The notes: generated by a model not told the origin, from the sequence alone. A stretch of 7,194 bases of DNA from Chloroflexota bacterium (GCA_023415845.1 JAEZJB010000333.1:1-7194); one strand, 5' to 3'. Shown: positions 1-5,961, counted from the stretch's first letter. Translations and numbers: made by a program.

Positions 1-226
1 TGGGACGGAGGACGTGGGTGCGGAGGATGTCGCCACGATCGAAGGCTGCCTGGAGGTCGGCGAGCGAGACACCGGAGAGGCGTTGCCCGAGCGCCCAGAG
101 CGCACCGGGAACATCCTGCGACTGGACAGCACCCTGCCAGGCGACCAGGTCGGCAACGGAGGTGGCTGGCGGCCCGATCAGGTGCTGGTTGGTGAGCCGA
201 TTGGGAATCATGTCGGGCAGTTGCAT
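1..226 (-). CDS. Winged-helix DNA-binding protein (HTH_42 / AlkZ-like), 5' part only
   Basis: Only the first 75 codons are present; the rest lies beyond the left edge. The visible part matches the opening of the HTH_42 (DUF1006, AlkZ/YcaQ-like) family: an RLxxQxLxGPP stretch at residues 10-20, then AVQSQD at 33-38, GALWALGQRL at 41-50 and GDILRTHVLRP at 65-75, where family members usually continue into TWH. Characterised relatives (AlkZ, YcaQ) are DNA glycosylases that unhook interstrand crosslinks, and the Q35-S-Q37 pair resembles their QxQ catalytic motif. Many other members have no known role, so glycosylase activity is inference. I chose the ATG at 226 because family homology begins just after it and because a -10-like TACACT sits exactly where a leaderless transcript would need it. 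The frame stays open upstream, but that stretch (VPVSSYTQF and before) does not look like the family. The nearest neighbour is on the same strand about 295 bp away, so it is probably transcribed alone. Confidence 0.88.
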   Translation of the reverse strand, partial: MQLPDMIPNRLTNQHLIGPPATSVADLVAWQGAVQSQDVPGALWALGQRLSGVSLADLQAAFDRGDILRTHVLRP

Positions 227-232
227 GAATTG

Positions 233-238
233 AGTGTA
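233..238 (-). promoter_or_regulatory. Putative -10 element for a leaderless transcript
   Basis: On the minus strand TACACT (TAnnnT type) ends 6 nt before the ATG at 226. It therefore spans -12 to -7 if transcription starts on the A of the ATG. No Shine-Dalgarno-like purine run precedes this ATG, which supports leaderless initiation. No good -35 is seen at the matching distance. This is motif-level evidence only. Confidence 0.4.
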
Positions 239-464
239 GCTGGAAACAGGGACAAGATATGGCCTCGAATCGCACCTGCCTGCGGGAGAGTGATCAGGCG
301 GGATGAGAGCCACGGTTGGAGGACAAGCCCATACGCCGACCAATCAGAGGAGACCAGGCGAACGGCGGGAGGTCGGCAGGGACTTGCGTTCTGGTTTCGG
401 CGCGATCGGGGATTGAGGAATAGCCGCCGCACCGCCCGGGAAGCGCCTCGCCAACCGGGTATGA

Positions 465-502
465 CCGGTAGGGCGGTCCGGTACGTTGGGCCAACCTACC
501 GG
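465..502 (-). terminator. Inverted-repeat cluster, possible terminator without a U-tract
   Basis: This begins 20 nt past the stop of the minus-strand membrane protein gene. Two alternative hairpins share one arm. CCTACCGG at 495-502 pairs perfectly with CCGGTAGG at 465-472 (8 bp). The TACCGG part of that arm (497-502) also pairs with CCGGTA at 478-483, with GTT/AAC pairing further in around a GGGCC centre and one C:C mismatch. No run of T follows on the minus strand, so it is not a textbook intrinsic terminator. It may be a mutually exclusive stem pair, an mRNA 3'-end stabiliser, or a protein-binding palindrome. Confidence 0.35.
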
Positions 503-521
503 CTATGTGTGCCCGCGAGAA

Positions 522-1781
522 TCAGCCGCAGACAGGATATTGGTCGATCAGCCACATGTCGCGTTCGTCGCTCCACATAAAGATGATCGTGAAGCAGCCT
601 GGTTGGGTGAGCCGTGGATCGTGACCAATCAACGGGTCGGGTGTGCCGTCGTAATCCACGTCGTAGATCAGATTGGAGAATTCGGTGAGTCGAGTTCCGT
701 CTGGACTGAAGCTGGTGTAGCCAGTGACAACGAAATGAGGTTCCGGCATCCACGTATTTTCAGGATCCTGGTCGACCGTTCTCGCGATGCGAATGACATT
801 CTCGGGAGCATCGGTTGAGGAAATCATCGGACCTGAGCCCAATGGCCAGAAGATGAAGTCCGGATCGACGGGATCGCCAGGGCCGTTTGCTTCGAGGTCG
901 GTCAGGACCGCGCGCAGGTCGTCCTCACTGGTTAGTGGGGGCAGGGCGGCCAGGATGGACTGCTGAAGCAGAACCGGGTGCCACGTGGCCCACACCTGGA
1001 AATAGCTGTTCGCTTCAATGCAGGCCTCAAACATGTGGAAGGTAGCGGTAACCGCCGCCAGCGTCTCCATGTCTGCAAACTCATCCGGCCGGATGGCGTC
1101 GGGGGCGATATCCGGCGTGGCCAGGTACAGGGTGCTGCTGACCGTACCTGCTGACGGTATTTCTCGTACAGGCGTGGACTCCGCGGATGTTCGACCTTCG
1201 TTCGTTGCCCACGGGTCGCGGACGATGGCCACTACCTCATCCACCGTAAGCGGCGTGATCGTGCATTGGTCGGCGGTGGCGGGGGCGAGCAGGTCGACAT
1301 CGGCTTCGGCGGCTGGAGTCGAGTCGTCTTGATTGAAGGCGCCGAAGGGGATGGTGGACGGTTCCTCCGGTGGTGCGGAGCGGAAGCTGTCGGCGGCTCG
1401 CCAGGCGCCGGCAAACAGGACGGCGAGGACGATGGCGGCCAGGAGAACGTTACTGGCGAACCGGACCGGACGCGCGTTGGCGGCGGCAAAGACCTTGCTG
1501 GAGCCAGTCCAGGGTGCGTTACCGGACACTGATCCAGCCAGGTTGCGGGTGACAGATGGTGACGCGTCGAGACGATGCGTGTGCATGAACTCCTCCCAGG
1601 TGGGTGGCAACGAACGGTGAAATGGAGCGATACCTGCAGCCGGGGCCAGGTCATGAAGCTGGCGGGCGGCGGCGGTTGCCTCCTGCAGGGGGGCGTCCGA
1701 GGCGGTGATGGGCGGGGTCGACCGGCCACTCACCACGGCATCGAGCCACTGGTTGAAGATCGAGAGGTGCGTGCGGTTCAT
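522..1781 (-). CDS. Single-pass membrane protein, probable anti-sigma factor or sensor partner of the adjacent ECF sigma factor
   Basis: A 419-residue protein whose ATG overlaps the sigma factor stop as ATGA, with GGAG 7 nt upstream, so translation is probably coupled. Residues 1-107 are polar and would be cytoplasmic. One hydrophobic helix at about 108-127 follows a basic ARPVR stretch, giving an N-in, C-out topology. Residues 130-170 are a Pro/Ala/acidic linker, and 170-419 form an extracytoplasmic domain. That domain has all four cysteines (173, 254, 396, 418), which could make two disulfides. It also has a helix with FEACIEAN followed by many aromatics, an acidic DVDYDGTPD loop at 374-382, and a C-terminal MWLIDQYPVC strand; the pattern suggests an NTF2/SnoaL-like fold, which is inference. 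The cytoplasmic part has no cysteine, so the zinc-binding HxxxCxxC motif of common anti-sigma factors is absent. Gene order supports an anti-sigma role, but no sequence motif proves it. A secreted-domain sensor with a different partner is the alternative. Confidence 0.7.
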   Translation of the reverse strand: MNRTHLSIFNQWLDAVVSGRSTPPITASDAPLQEATAAARQLHDLAPAAGIAPFHRSLPPTWEEFMHTHRLDASPSVTRNLAGSVSGNAPWTGSSKVFAAANARPVRFASNVLLAAIVLAVLFAGAWRAADSFRSAPPEEPSTIPFGAFNQDDSTPAAEADVDLLAPATADQCTITPLTVDEVVAIVRDPWATNEGRTSAESTPVREIPSAGTVSSTLYLATPDIAPDAIRPDEFADMETLAAVTATFHMFEACIEANSYFQVWATWHPVLLQQSILAALPPLTSEDDLRAVLTDLEANGPGDPVDPDFIFWPLGSGPMISSTDAPENVIRIARTVDQDPENTWMPEPHFVVTGYTSFSPDGTRLTEFSNLIYDVDYDGTPDPLIGHDPRLTQPGCFTIIFMWSDERDMWLIDQYPVCG

Positions 1782-2410
1782 AGTGCATCTCCGGAGATGA
1801 CGGCGCGGAGCGTGGCGTAGGCCCGAAACTGGGCAGATTTGACGGCGGAAATGGACATGCCAAGCGCCTGGCCGATCTCCTCGCCGGTGAGCCCGGCCAG
1901 CCGGAGTTCGACGATTGCCTGTTGGCGGTCCGGCAGGTGATCCAGCCAGCGGCGGACCCGGCCGGCATCGTCCTGCATCAGGGCATGCTCTTCGGGTGTG
2001 AGATCGGTGGAGACGAGCGTGGTCCCCAGGGGATCGTTGCCTGATGGTTGATCGAGTGACATGGTCGGGCGAGCCCGTCGGTGATGGTCGACGACCACGT
2101 TGTGGGCGATGGAAAAGAGCCAGGAGCGAAAGGTAGAGCCCTGGCGGTTGGGGTCGGGCCGGAAGCGGGGGAGTGCCGCCACGGCACGAATGAAGATGCT
2201 GCTGGTGGCGTCGGCGGCGACCTCGGGGTGACCGAGGTGGCGCAGGCAGTAGTGGTAGACGATGGGGTAGTAGCGCTCGTACAGCGGAGCAAAGGCACGC
2301 AGGTCGTGCTGCGCGGAGATCACGTGAGCGAGGTCGCCGCCGTGACTCGATTGTTCATCCGCCTCGTCGGCAGGTATGCCTTCGGCGCTCCGCCGCATTG
2401 CCATGGTCAT
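1778..2410 (-). CDS. ECF (group 4) RNA polymerase sigma-70 factor
   Basis: A protein of 210 residues from the ATG at 2410. Sigma region 2 spans about residues 40-112: a PLYERYYPIVYHYCLRHLG helix, then the TSSIFIRAVAALPRF segment, and FRSWLFSIAHNVVVDHHRR, which covers the -10 recognition and melting part. A linker of about 40 residues leads to region 4 at about 155-204, with LPDRQQAIVELR and the helix-turn-helix LTGEEIGQALGMSISAVKSA that reads the -35 element. There is no C-terminal extension, so this is a plain ECF factor directing core polymerase to a small regulon. The ATG at 2410 is preferred because GGAG lies 6 nt upstream. A GTG at 2422 in the same frame would add four residues and has a weaker GGGA upstream. 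It is the first gene of an operon with the membrane protein, which probably controls its release. Autoregulation from the divergent intergenic region is likely but no matching ECF promoter was recognised. Confidence 0.93.
   Translation of the reverse strand: MTMAMRRSAEGIPADEADEQSSHGGDLAHVISAQHDLRAFAPLYERYYPIVYHYCLRHLGHPEVAADATSSIFIRAVAALPRFRPDPNRQGSTFRSWLFSIAHNVVVDHHRRARPTMSLDQPSGNDPLGTTLVSTDLTPEEHALMQDDAGRVRRWLDHLPDRQQAIVELRLAGLTGEEIGQALGMSISAVKSAQFRAYATLRAVISGDAL
1789..1792 (-). promoter_or_regulatory. Shine-Dalgarno GGAG for the membrane protein gene
   Basis: GGAG on the minus strand lies inside the end of the sigma factor gene, 7 nt before the ATG at 1781. It fixes that start and supports coupled translation of the two genes. 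Confidence 0.7.
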
Positions 2411-2413
2411 GGT

Positions 2414-2420
2414 CTTCTCC
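2414..2420 (-). promoter_or_regulatory. Shine-Dalgarno GGAGAAG deciding the sigma factor start
   Basis: On the minus strand GGAGAAG sits just before the ATG at 2410, with GGAG 6 nt from it. It overlaps the upstream in-frame GTG candidate at 2422, so the two starts are unlikely to be used equally. Confidence 0.5.
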
Positions 2421-2487
2421 ACAATTTCCCGCTGCTGTTGTTGTAAACGTAGATCGGCGCCGGGAGTTGTGGTGGAGTCGCTGGTGG

Positions 2488-2500
2488 GGTCGATGCGACC
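2488..2500. repeat. Small dyad GGTCG-ATG-CGACC
   Basis: A perfect 5-bp inverted repeat with a 3-nt centre. Its GGTCG arm recurs in the larger GGGTCGAC dyad 45 bp downstream. It lies 66-90 bp upstream of the sigma factor start and could be an operator half of a cooperative pair. By size alone it could be chance in G+C-rich DNA. Confidence 0.35.
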
Positions 2501-2532
2501 TCAGCGCGAGAGAAGGGCTCCTGTTGTCCAGC

Positions 2533-2553
2533 GGGTCGACATTGAGTCGACCC
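2533..2553. repeat. Perfect 8-bp inverted repeat GGGTCGAC-ATTGA-GTCGACCC
   Basis: Both arms match over 8 bp around a 5-nt centre, giving a 21-bp symmetric element in the divergent intergenic region. Size and symmetry fit a dimeric repressor site. It could also fold as a hairpin in a transcript from either strand. It is about 125 bp from the sigma start and about 270 bp from the permease start, so it more likely serves the sigma operon. No T-run flanks it, which argues against a terminator. Confidence 0.6.
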
Positions 2554-2736
2554 CTACGATTGGGATGCGGTTCGCTGGTCATGCCTTGCCATGTGAGGGT
2601 GGTCATGGTGGTTGCGGCTTGCAGGCAAGATTGAGATGCGCGCTGCTTAGGGTCTCGGGACCTGAAGTCTTCTTACCTGCAACTGTCGTCCATTGCATGG
2701 GCTGGTACACAGCTGCTCATCTGAAAGAGCATGAAT

Positions 2737-2749
2737 TGATTGGCAATCA
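2737..2749. promoter_or_regulatory. Candidate MarR-type operator TGATTG-G-CAATCA
   Basis: A perfect 6-bp dyad with a single central base, about 70 bp upstream of the permease start, overlapping a -35-like TTGGCA (2740-2745). Many MarR-family proteins bind short A+T-leaning palindromes with TTGA/TCAA-like or GATT/AATC-like halves, and a MarR gene lies directly downstream of the permease. Binding by that protein is inference. Confidence 0.4.
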
Positions 2750-2770
2750 GATATTACGATGTCGTACTAT
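2740..2770 (+). promoter_or_regulatory. Putative promoter of the RND permease gene
   Basis: TTGGCA at 2740-2745 matches the -35 consensus at 5 of 6 bases. TACTAT at 2765-2770 matches the -10 at 4 of 6. The 19-bp spacer is longer than the usual 17, so the promoter would be weak or activator-assisted. A second TACTAT lies at 2780-2785 but has no matching -35. Confidence 0.3.
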
Positions 2771-2786
2771 CCGACCACGTACTATC
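2763..2786 (+). repeat. 9-bp direct repeat CGTACTATC, two copies 15 bp apart
   Basis: Identical copies lie at 2763-2771 and 2778-2786 in the permease upstream region, 33 bp before the GTG start. Each contains a -10-like TACTAT. Spacing of one and a half helical turns would place the copies on opposite faces of the DNA. They could be tandem -10 elements, an activator site, or a small local duplication. Confidence 0.5.
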
Positions 2787-2807
2787 TGTCACCTCAACGT
2801 TCTTTTC

Positions 2808-2812
2808 AGGAG
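2808..2812 (+). promoter_or_regulatory. Shine-Dalgarno AGGAG deciding the RND permease start
   Basis: AGGAG is followed by 7 nt and then GTG at 2820. This makes the GTG the start even though the frame is open back to 2376. Confidence 0.8.
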
Positions 2813-2819
2813 TTGTTTC

Positions 2820-5800
2820 GTGTATCGACTTACCGCACTGTCGCTCAAACAGCGATCGGTCGTCATTTTGCTGACGATCCTGGTCGCGGTGGGCGGCATG
2901 CTGGCGATTACCAGACTGAAGAGCGAACTGCTCCCCAATCTGGAGTTGCCGATTGTGACCGTGATCACCACGTACCCGGGTGCGGGGCCGGGTGATGTCG
3001 ATGTGCAAGTGTCGGACCCGATTTCGCAGGCCGTCGCCGGCGTGCCGGGCATTGCCGACATCCAGACCACCTCGTCCGAGGGATTCTCGGTGGTGGTCGC
3101 CCAGTTCGATTTCGGCGCGGACATGACCGCCCGCCAGGACGAAGTCAGCCGGGCGGTGCAGAGCGTGACGCTGCCGACCGGAGCGCAACAACCGGCGGTG
3201 GAGCGTGTTTCGCTGCAGCAATTCCCGATTATCCAGGTCGCACTGTCGTCCGAATCGCACTCGCTGAGTGAACTGCGCCAGATCGCCCAGACGCAATACG
3301 CCCCGACCATTGCCTCGGCTGATGGCGTGAACCGGGTAGAGGTGATCGGCGGTACGGACGACCAACTGGTGATTGCCCTGGACCCGGTGGCAATGGCGGA
3401 GGCGAGTGTTTCGTCCCAGCAGGTGCAATCCGTGCTGCAGGCGAACAACGTCTCCTTCCCGGTCGGCGCAATCACTGGTGAAAGCGGGACACTGCCGGTG
3501 CGGGTGGCGGGCCAGATCACGACCACGGAGCAACTGCAGGCGCTGATCGTGGGAGTGAACGATGAAGGCCAACCCATCACGCTGGGCGACGTGGCAACCA
3601 TCGAGGTAGCGGAGGCGGTGGGATCCGGCATCTCGCTGATGAATGGTGAGCCGAGCATCTCCCTCGACATCTACATGAGCCAGGGAGCCAACACGGTTGA
3701 CACCGCGACGGCGGCACGCGACAGGCTGGACGAGGTCAACGAATCACTCGGTGCGTCCGGCCAGGCGGTCACGGCCGACATCATCTTCGACCAGTCGATC
3801 TACATCGAAGACTCGATCAGCACCCTGGTGAAGGAAGCCGTGCTGGGGGCGGTGTTCGCGATTCTGGTGATCCTCGTCTTCCTGATGAGCGTGCGGTCGA
3901 CGCTGGTGACGGCGATTTCGATTCCGCTCTCGATGCTGGTGGCATTCCTGCTGCTGTGGTGGCAGGGGATTTCGCTCAACATCATGACGCTGGGTGGCCT
4001 GGCGGTCGCCGTGGGCCGAGTGGTCGATGACTCGATTGTGGTGCTTGAATCGATCTACCGGCACGTGCAAAAGGGTGAAGACACCAAGACCGCGACACTT
4101 GAAGGCACCAAGGAGGTGGCACTCGCCATTACGGCGTCGACCCTGACGACCGTGGCGGTGTTCCTGCCGCTGGCTCTGGTGAGCGGCCTGATCGGTGAGA
4201 TTTTCCGGCCATTCGCGTTGACTGTGACCTTCGCGCTGCTGGCATCTTTGCTGGTGTCGCTCACCATCGTGCCGGTCCTCTCCAGCTACTTCATCAACAG
4301 AGGCAAGGTGCGCCCGGTCAGTGACAACGGGACAGTGCTGACGCGTGCCTACGAGCCGGTGTTGCGGTGGGCGCTCAACCGGCCGGTCTGGACCCTGGTG
4401 ATTGCCACGGTGCTGCTGGTGGGCTCTGTGCTGCTGACGCCATTCATCGGCACATCGTTCATTCCGAGCATGGGGGAGAAGAGCGCGACGATCACCGTCG
4501 AACTCCCGGCAGGTGCTTCGCAGGACATGACGATCGAGGAAGCCAGCGCGCTCGAGGCGGTCGTGCGGTCGAACGCCGATGTGGAGACGGTCCAAATTCA
4601 GGTCGGCGGCGAGGGCCTCGCGGCAGCGTTCACCGGTGCTTCCAACAGCCAGGCGACGATGACGGTGGTGTTTGACGACAGCGTCAACATGACCAGGACT
4701 CTCGAAAACCTGCGGACCGCGCTGACGGATGCCGCTGGTGACGATGTCGCCGTGACGGTGGAAGACTCGGCGGCGGCCGGCACTGGTGGCAGCAATGTCC
4801 AACTGGTGGTCACTGGTGAGGACTATGCCCTCGTCAGTGAGGTTGCCAACCAGCTCACGGCTGAAGTCGAAGGGGTCGAAAACGTCGTCAATGTGACGAA
4901 CGACGTGGTCGCTGCCAAGCCGGAACTGGTCGTCACGGTCGATCCAGAGGCGGCAGCCCTGGCGGGAACCTCCCCAGCGCAGGTGGCCGGGCAGGTCAAC
5001 GAAGCCCTGGCCGGTGTGCAGGGTGGCACGTTGACGATCGACGGCCAGACGTTGCCTGTGGTACTGGTGCTGACGGGCGCCACCGATGCCGAAGCGCTGG
5101 CGAACCTGCCGGTGGCAGGCAACGGGACGGTGGTGCTTGGTGACGTAGCCACGATCGAGCAGCAGGATGGTCCCACCCAGGTCAACCGGGTCAACGGTGA
5201 CCGGTCAGCGACGGTTTCCGGCGTGATCACCTCGGAGGAAACCGGAGGTGTGATCACCCGGGTCAACGAAATCGTGGCCGACTTCGATGTGCCCGAAGGG
5301 GTGACGGTCAGCCAGGGCGGAATTGCGCAGGACCAGGGTGACGCGTTCACCAGCATGGCGTTTGCGATTCTGTTCGCGATCGCGGCGGTGTACATCGTGA
5401 TGGTGGCGAGCTTCGGATCGCTGACGACGCCGTTCGTGATCCTCTTCAGCCTGCCGCTGGCGATCATCGGCGTGTTGGTCGCGCTCTTTATCAGTGGCAA
5501 GACGATTGGCCTGCCAGCCATGATCGGCGTCCTGATGCTGGTCGGCATCGTGGTGACGAATGCGATCGTATTGCTGGAGTATGTGATCGAGCTGCGGCAT
5601 CGCGGCCATGACCTGAAGGATGCGATCATTGAAGGTGGCAAGACACGCCTGCGGCCGATCCTGATGACGGCGATCGCCACGATCCTGGCGCTGACGCCAC
5701 TGGCGTTGAGCACCGAGAGTGGAGCACTGATTGCAGCCGACCTGGCGGTGGTCGTGATCGGTGGCCTGCTGAGCTCGACGCTGCTGACATTGCTGGTGGT

Positions 5801-5918
5801 GCCGGTGATCTACGAATTGATTGCTCGCTGGCAGGACAAGCGTGGTCGGGGCAAGCCAGCTACGGTTCCGGCCAGGGAGCAGGATGCCGTGGTGGCCGAA
5901 GGTGCGCCGGTGGCCTGA
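2820..5918 (+). CDS. RND-family efflux permease (AcrB/MmpL-superfamily, HAE/SwrC-like)
   Basis: A 1,032-residue inner-membrane exporter, full length for the family. The GTG start is set by AGGAG 7 nt upstream and places TM1 at about 12-32, as expected. TM2-6 lie at about 338-358, 362-382, 390-410, 434-456 and 465-488; TM7 at 523-543; TM8-12 at about 845-864, 870-892, 896-921, 944-964 and 975-998. Two large extracytoplasmic porter domains lie between TM1-2 and TM7-8, and both carry LGDVATIE (255-262 and 773-780), the mark of the internal duplication. TM4 has VGRVVDDSIVVLE with the proton-relay aspartates D403 and D404. TM10 has VGIVVTNAIVLLE, with T913 where AcrB has its relay lysine and N914 conserved. 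Substrate cannot be read from sequence; amphiphilic drugs, lipids or peptides fit the family. No HlyD-type adaptor or TolC-like gene is in the window. A MarR regulator follows, suggesting substrate-induced expression. The C-terminal tail (1001-1032) is short and polar. Confidence 0.95.
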   Translation: MYRLTALSLKQRSVVILLTILVAVGGMLAITRLKSELLPNLELPIVTVITTYPGAGPGDVDVQVSDPISQAVAGVPGIADIQTTSSEGFSVVVAQFDFGADMTARQDEVSRAVQSVTLPTGAQQPAVERVSLQQFPIIQVALSSESHSLSELRQIAQTQYAPTIASADGVNRVEVIGGTDDQLVIALDPVAMAEASVSSQQVQSVLQANNVSFPVGAITGESGTLPVRVAGQITTTEQLQALIVGVNDEGQPITLGDVATIEVAEAVGSGISLMNGEPSISLDIYMSQGANTVDTATAARDRLDEVNESLGASGQAVTADIIFDQSIYIEDSISTLVKEAVLGAVFAILVILVFLMSVRSTLVTAISIPLSMLVAFLLLWWQGISLNIMTLGGLAVAVGRVVDDSIVVLESIYRHVQKGEDTKTATLEGTKEVALAITASTLTTVAVFLPLALVSGLIGEIFRPFALTVTFALLASLLVSLTIVPVLSSYFINRGKVRPVSDNGTVLTRAYEPVLRWALNRPVWTLVIATVLLVGSVLLTPFIGTSFIPSMGEKSATITVELPAGASQDMTIEEASALEAVVRSNADVETVQIQVGGEGLAAAFTGASNSQATMTVVFDDSVNMTRTLENLRTALTDAAGDDVAVTVEDSAAAGTGGSNVQLVVTGEDYALVSEVANQLTAEVEGVENVVNVTNDVVAAKPELVVTVDPEAAALAGTSPAQVAGQVNEALAGVQGGTLTIDGQTLPVVLVLTGATDAEALANLPVAGNGTVVLGDVATIEQQDGPTQVNRVNGDRSATVSGVITSEETGGVITRVNEIVADFDVPEGVTVSQGGIAQDQGDAFTSMAFAILFAIAAVYIVMVASFGSLTTPFVILFSLPLAIIGVLVALFISGKTIGLPAMIGVLMLVGIVVTNAIVLLEYVIELRHRGHDLKDAIIEGGKTRLRPILMTAIATILALTPLALSTESGALIAADLAVVVIGGLLSSTLLTLLVVPVIYELIARWQDKRGRGKPATVPAREQDAVVAEGAPVA

Positions 5919-5961
5919 CGCCGGGCGCCAATGGATCCGGGAGCGACCTCGGCAGTTTGAC

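Larger units (their letters stand above)
227..521. other. Non-coding gap of about 295 bp
   Basis: This lies between the end of the sigma-linked membrane protein gene and the start of the winged-helix gene, both on the minus strand. Reading frames crossing it show no family resemblance and no ribosome binding sites. Contents seen: the -10-like box of the winged-helix gene at its left end, and an inverted-repeat cluster at 465-502 at its right end. Nothing is recognised in the remaining stretch of about 225 bp. Confidence 0.6.
2423..2819. other. Divergent regulatory region of about 400 bp between the sigma operon and the RND gene
   Basis: No convincing coding frame lies here; the frame continuous with the permease is open to 2376 but its residues do not resemble an RND N-terminus. 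The region must carry the promoters of both the minus-strand sigma operon and the plus-strand permease. It becomes noticeably A+T richer from about 2660 towards the permease. It holds a perfect 8-bp dyad (2533-2553), a smaller dyad sharing its half-site (2488-2500), a GGTC/GACC dyad (2651-2662), a 13-bp dyad (2737-2749) and a 9-bp direct repeat (2763-2786). No clear promoter for the sigma operon was identified. Confidence 0.7.

Noticed and set aside
227..298. N-terminal extension of the winged-helix gene (frame stays open upstream)
   Set aside because: Family members begin close to the RLxxQxL segment; the extension has no similarity, and the -10-like box would fall inside it.
14..580. Plus-strand open frame of 188 codons at the left end
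   Set aside because: It runs antisense to the winged-helix gene and across the non-coding gap; charged, Arg/Gly-rich composition and no ribosome binding site seen.
1232..1729. Minus-strand open frame of 165 codons within the membrane protein gene
   Set aside because: Pro/Ser/Arg-rich shifted-frame shadow; the main frame has a coherent membrane-protein layout.
2081..2446. Plus-strand open frame of 121 codons antisense to the sigma factor
   Set aside because: It overlaps conserved sigma regions on the other strand and has no supporting signal.
2376..2819. In-frame extension of the RND permease back to an ATG at 2376
   Set aside because: It would overlap the sigma gene start, adds 148 residues with no RND similarity, and the GTG at 2820 has an ideal AGGAG.
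2754..3670. Two overlapping minus-strand open frames (272 and 293 codons) over the permease N-terminal region
   Set aside because: They occupy different frames antisense to conserved RND sequence and show no motifs.
3744..4802. Long minus-strand open frame of 352 codons inside the permease gene
   Set aside because: Antisense to a clear full-length RND gene; His-, Arg- and Gln-rich composition typical of a reverse-strand shadow in G+C-rich DNA.
4823..5713. Minus-strand open frame of 296 codons in the permease gene
   Set aside because: Ser/Thr/Ile-rich antisense shadow of the porter and membrane segments.
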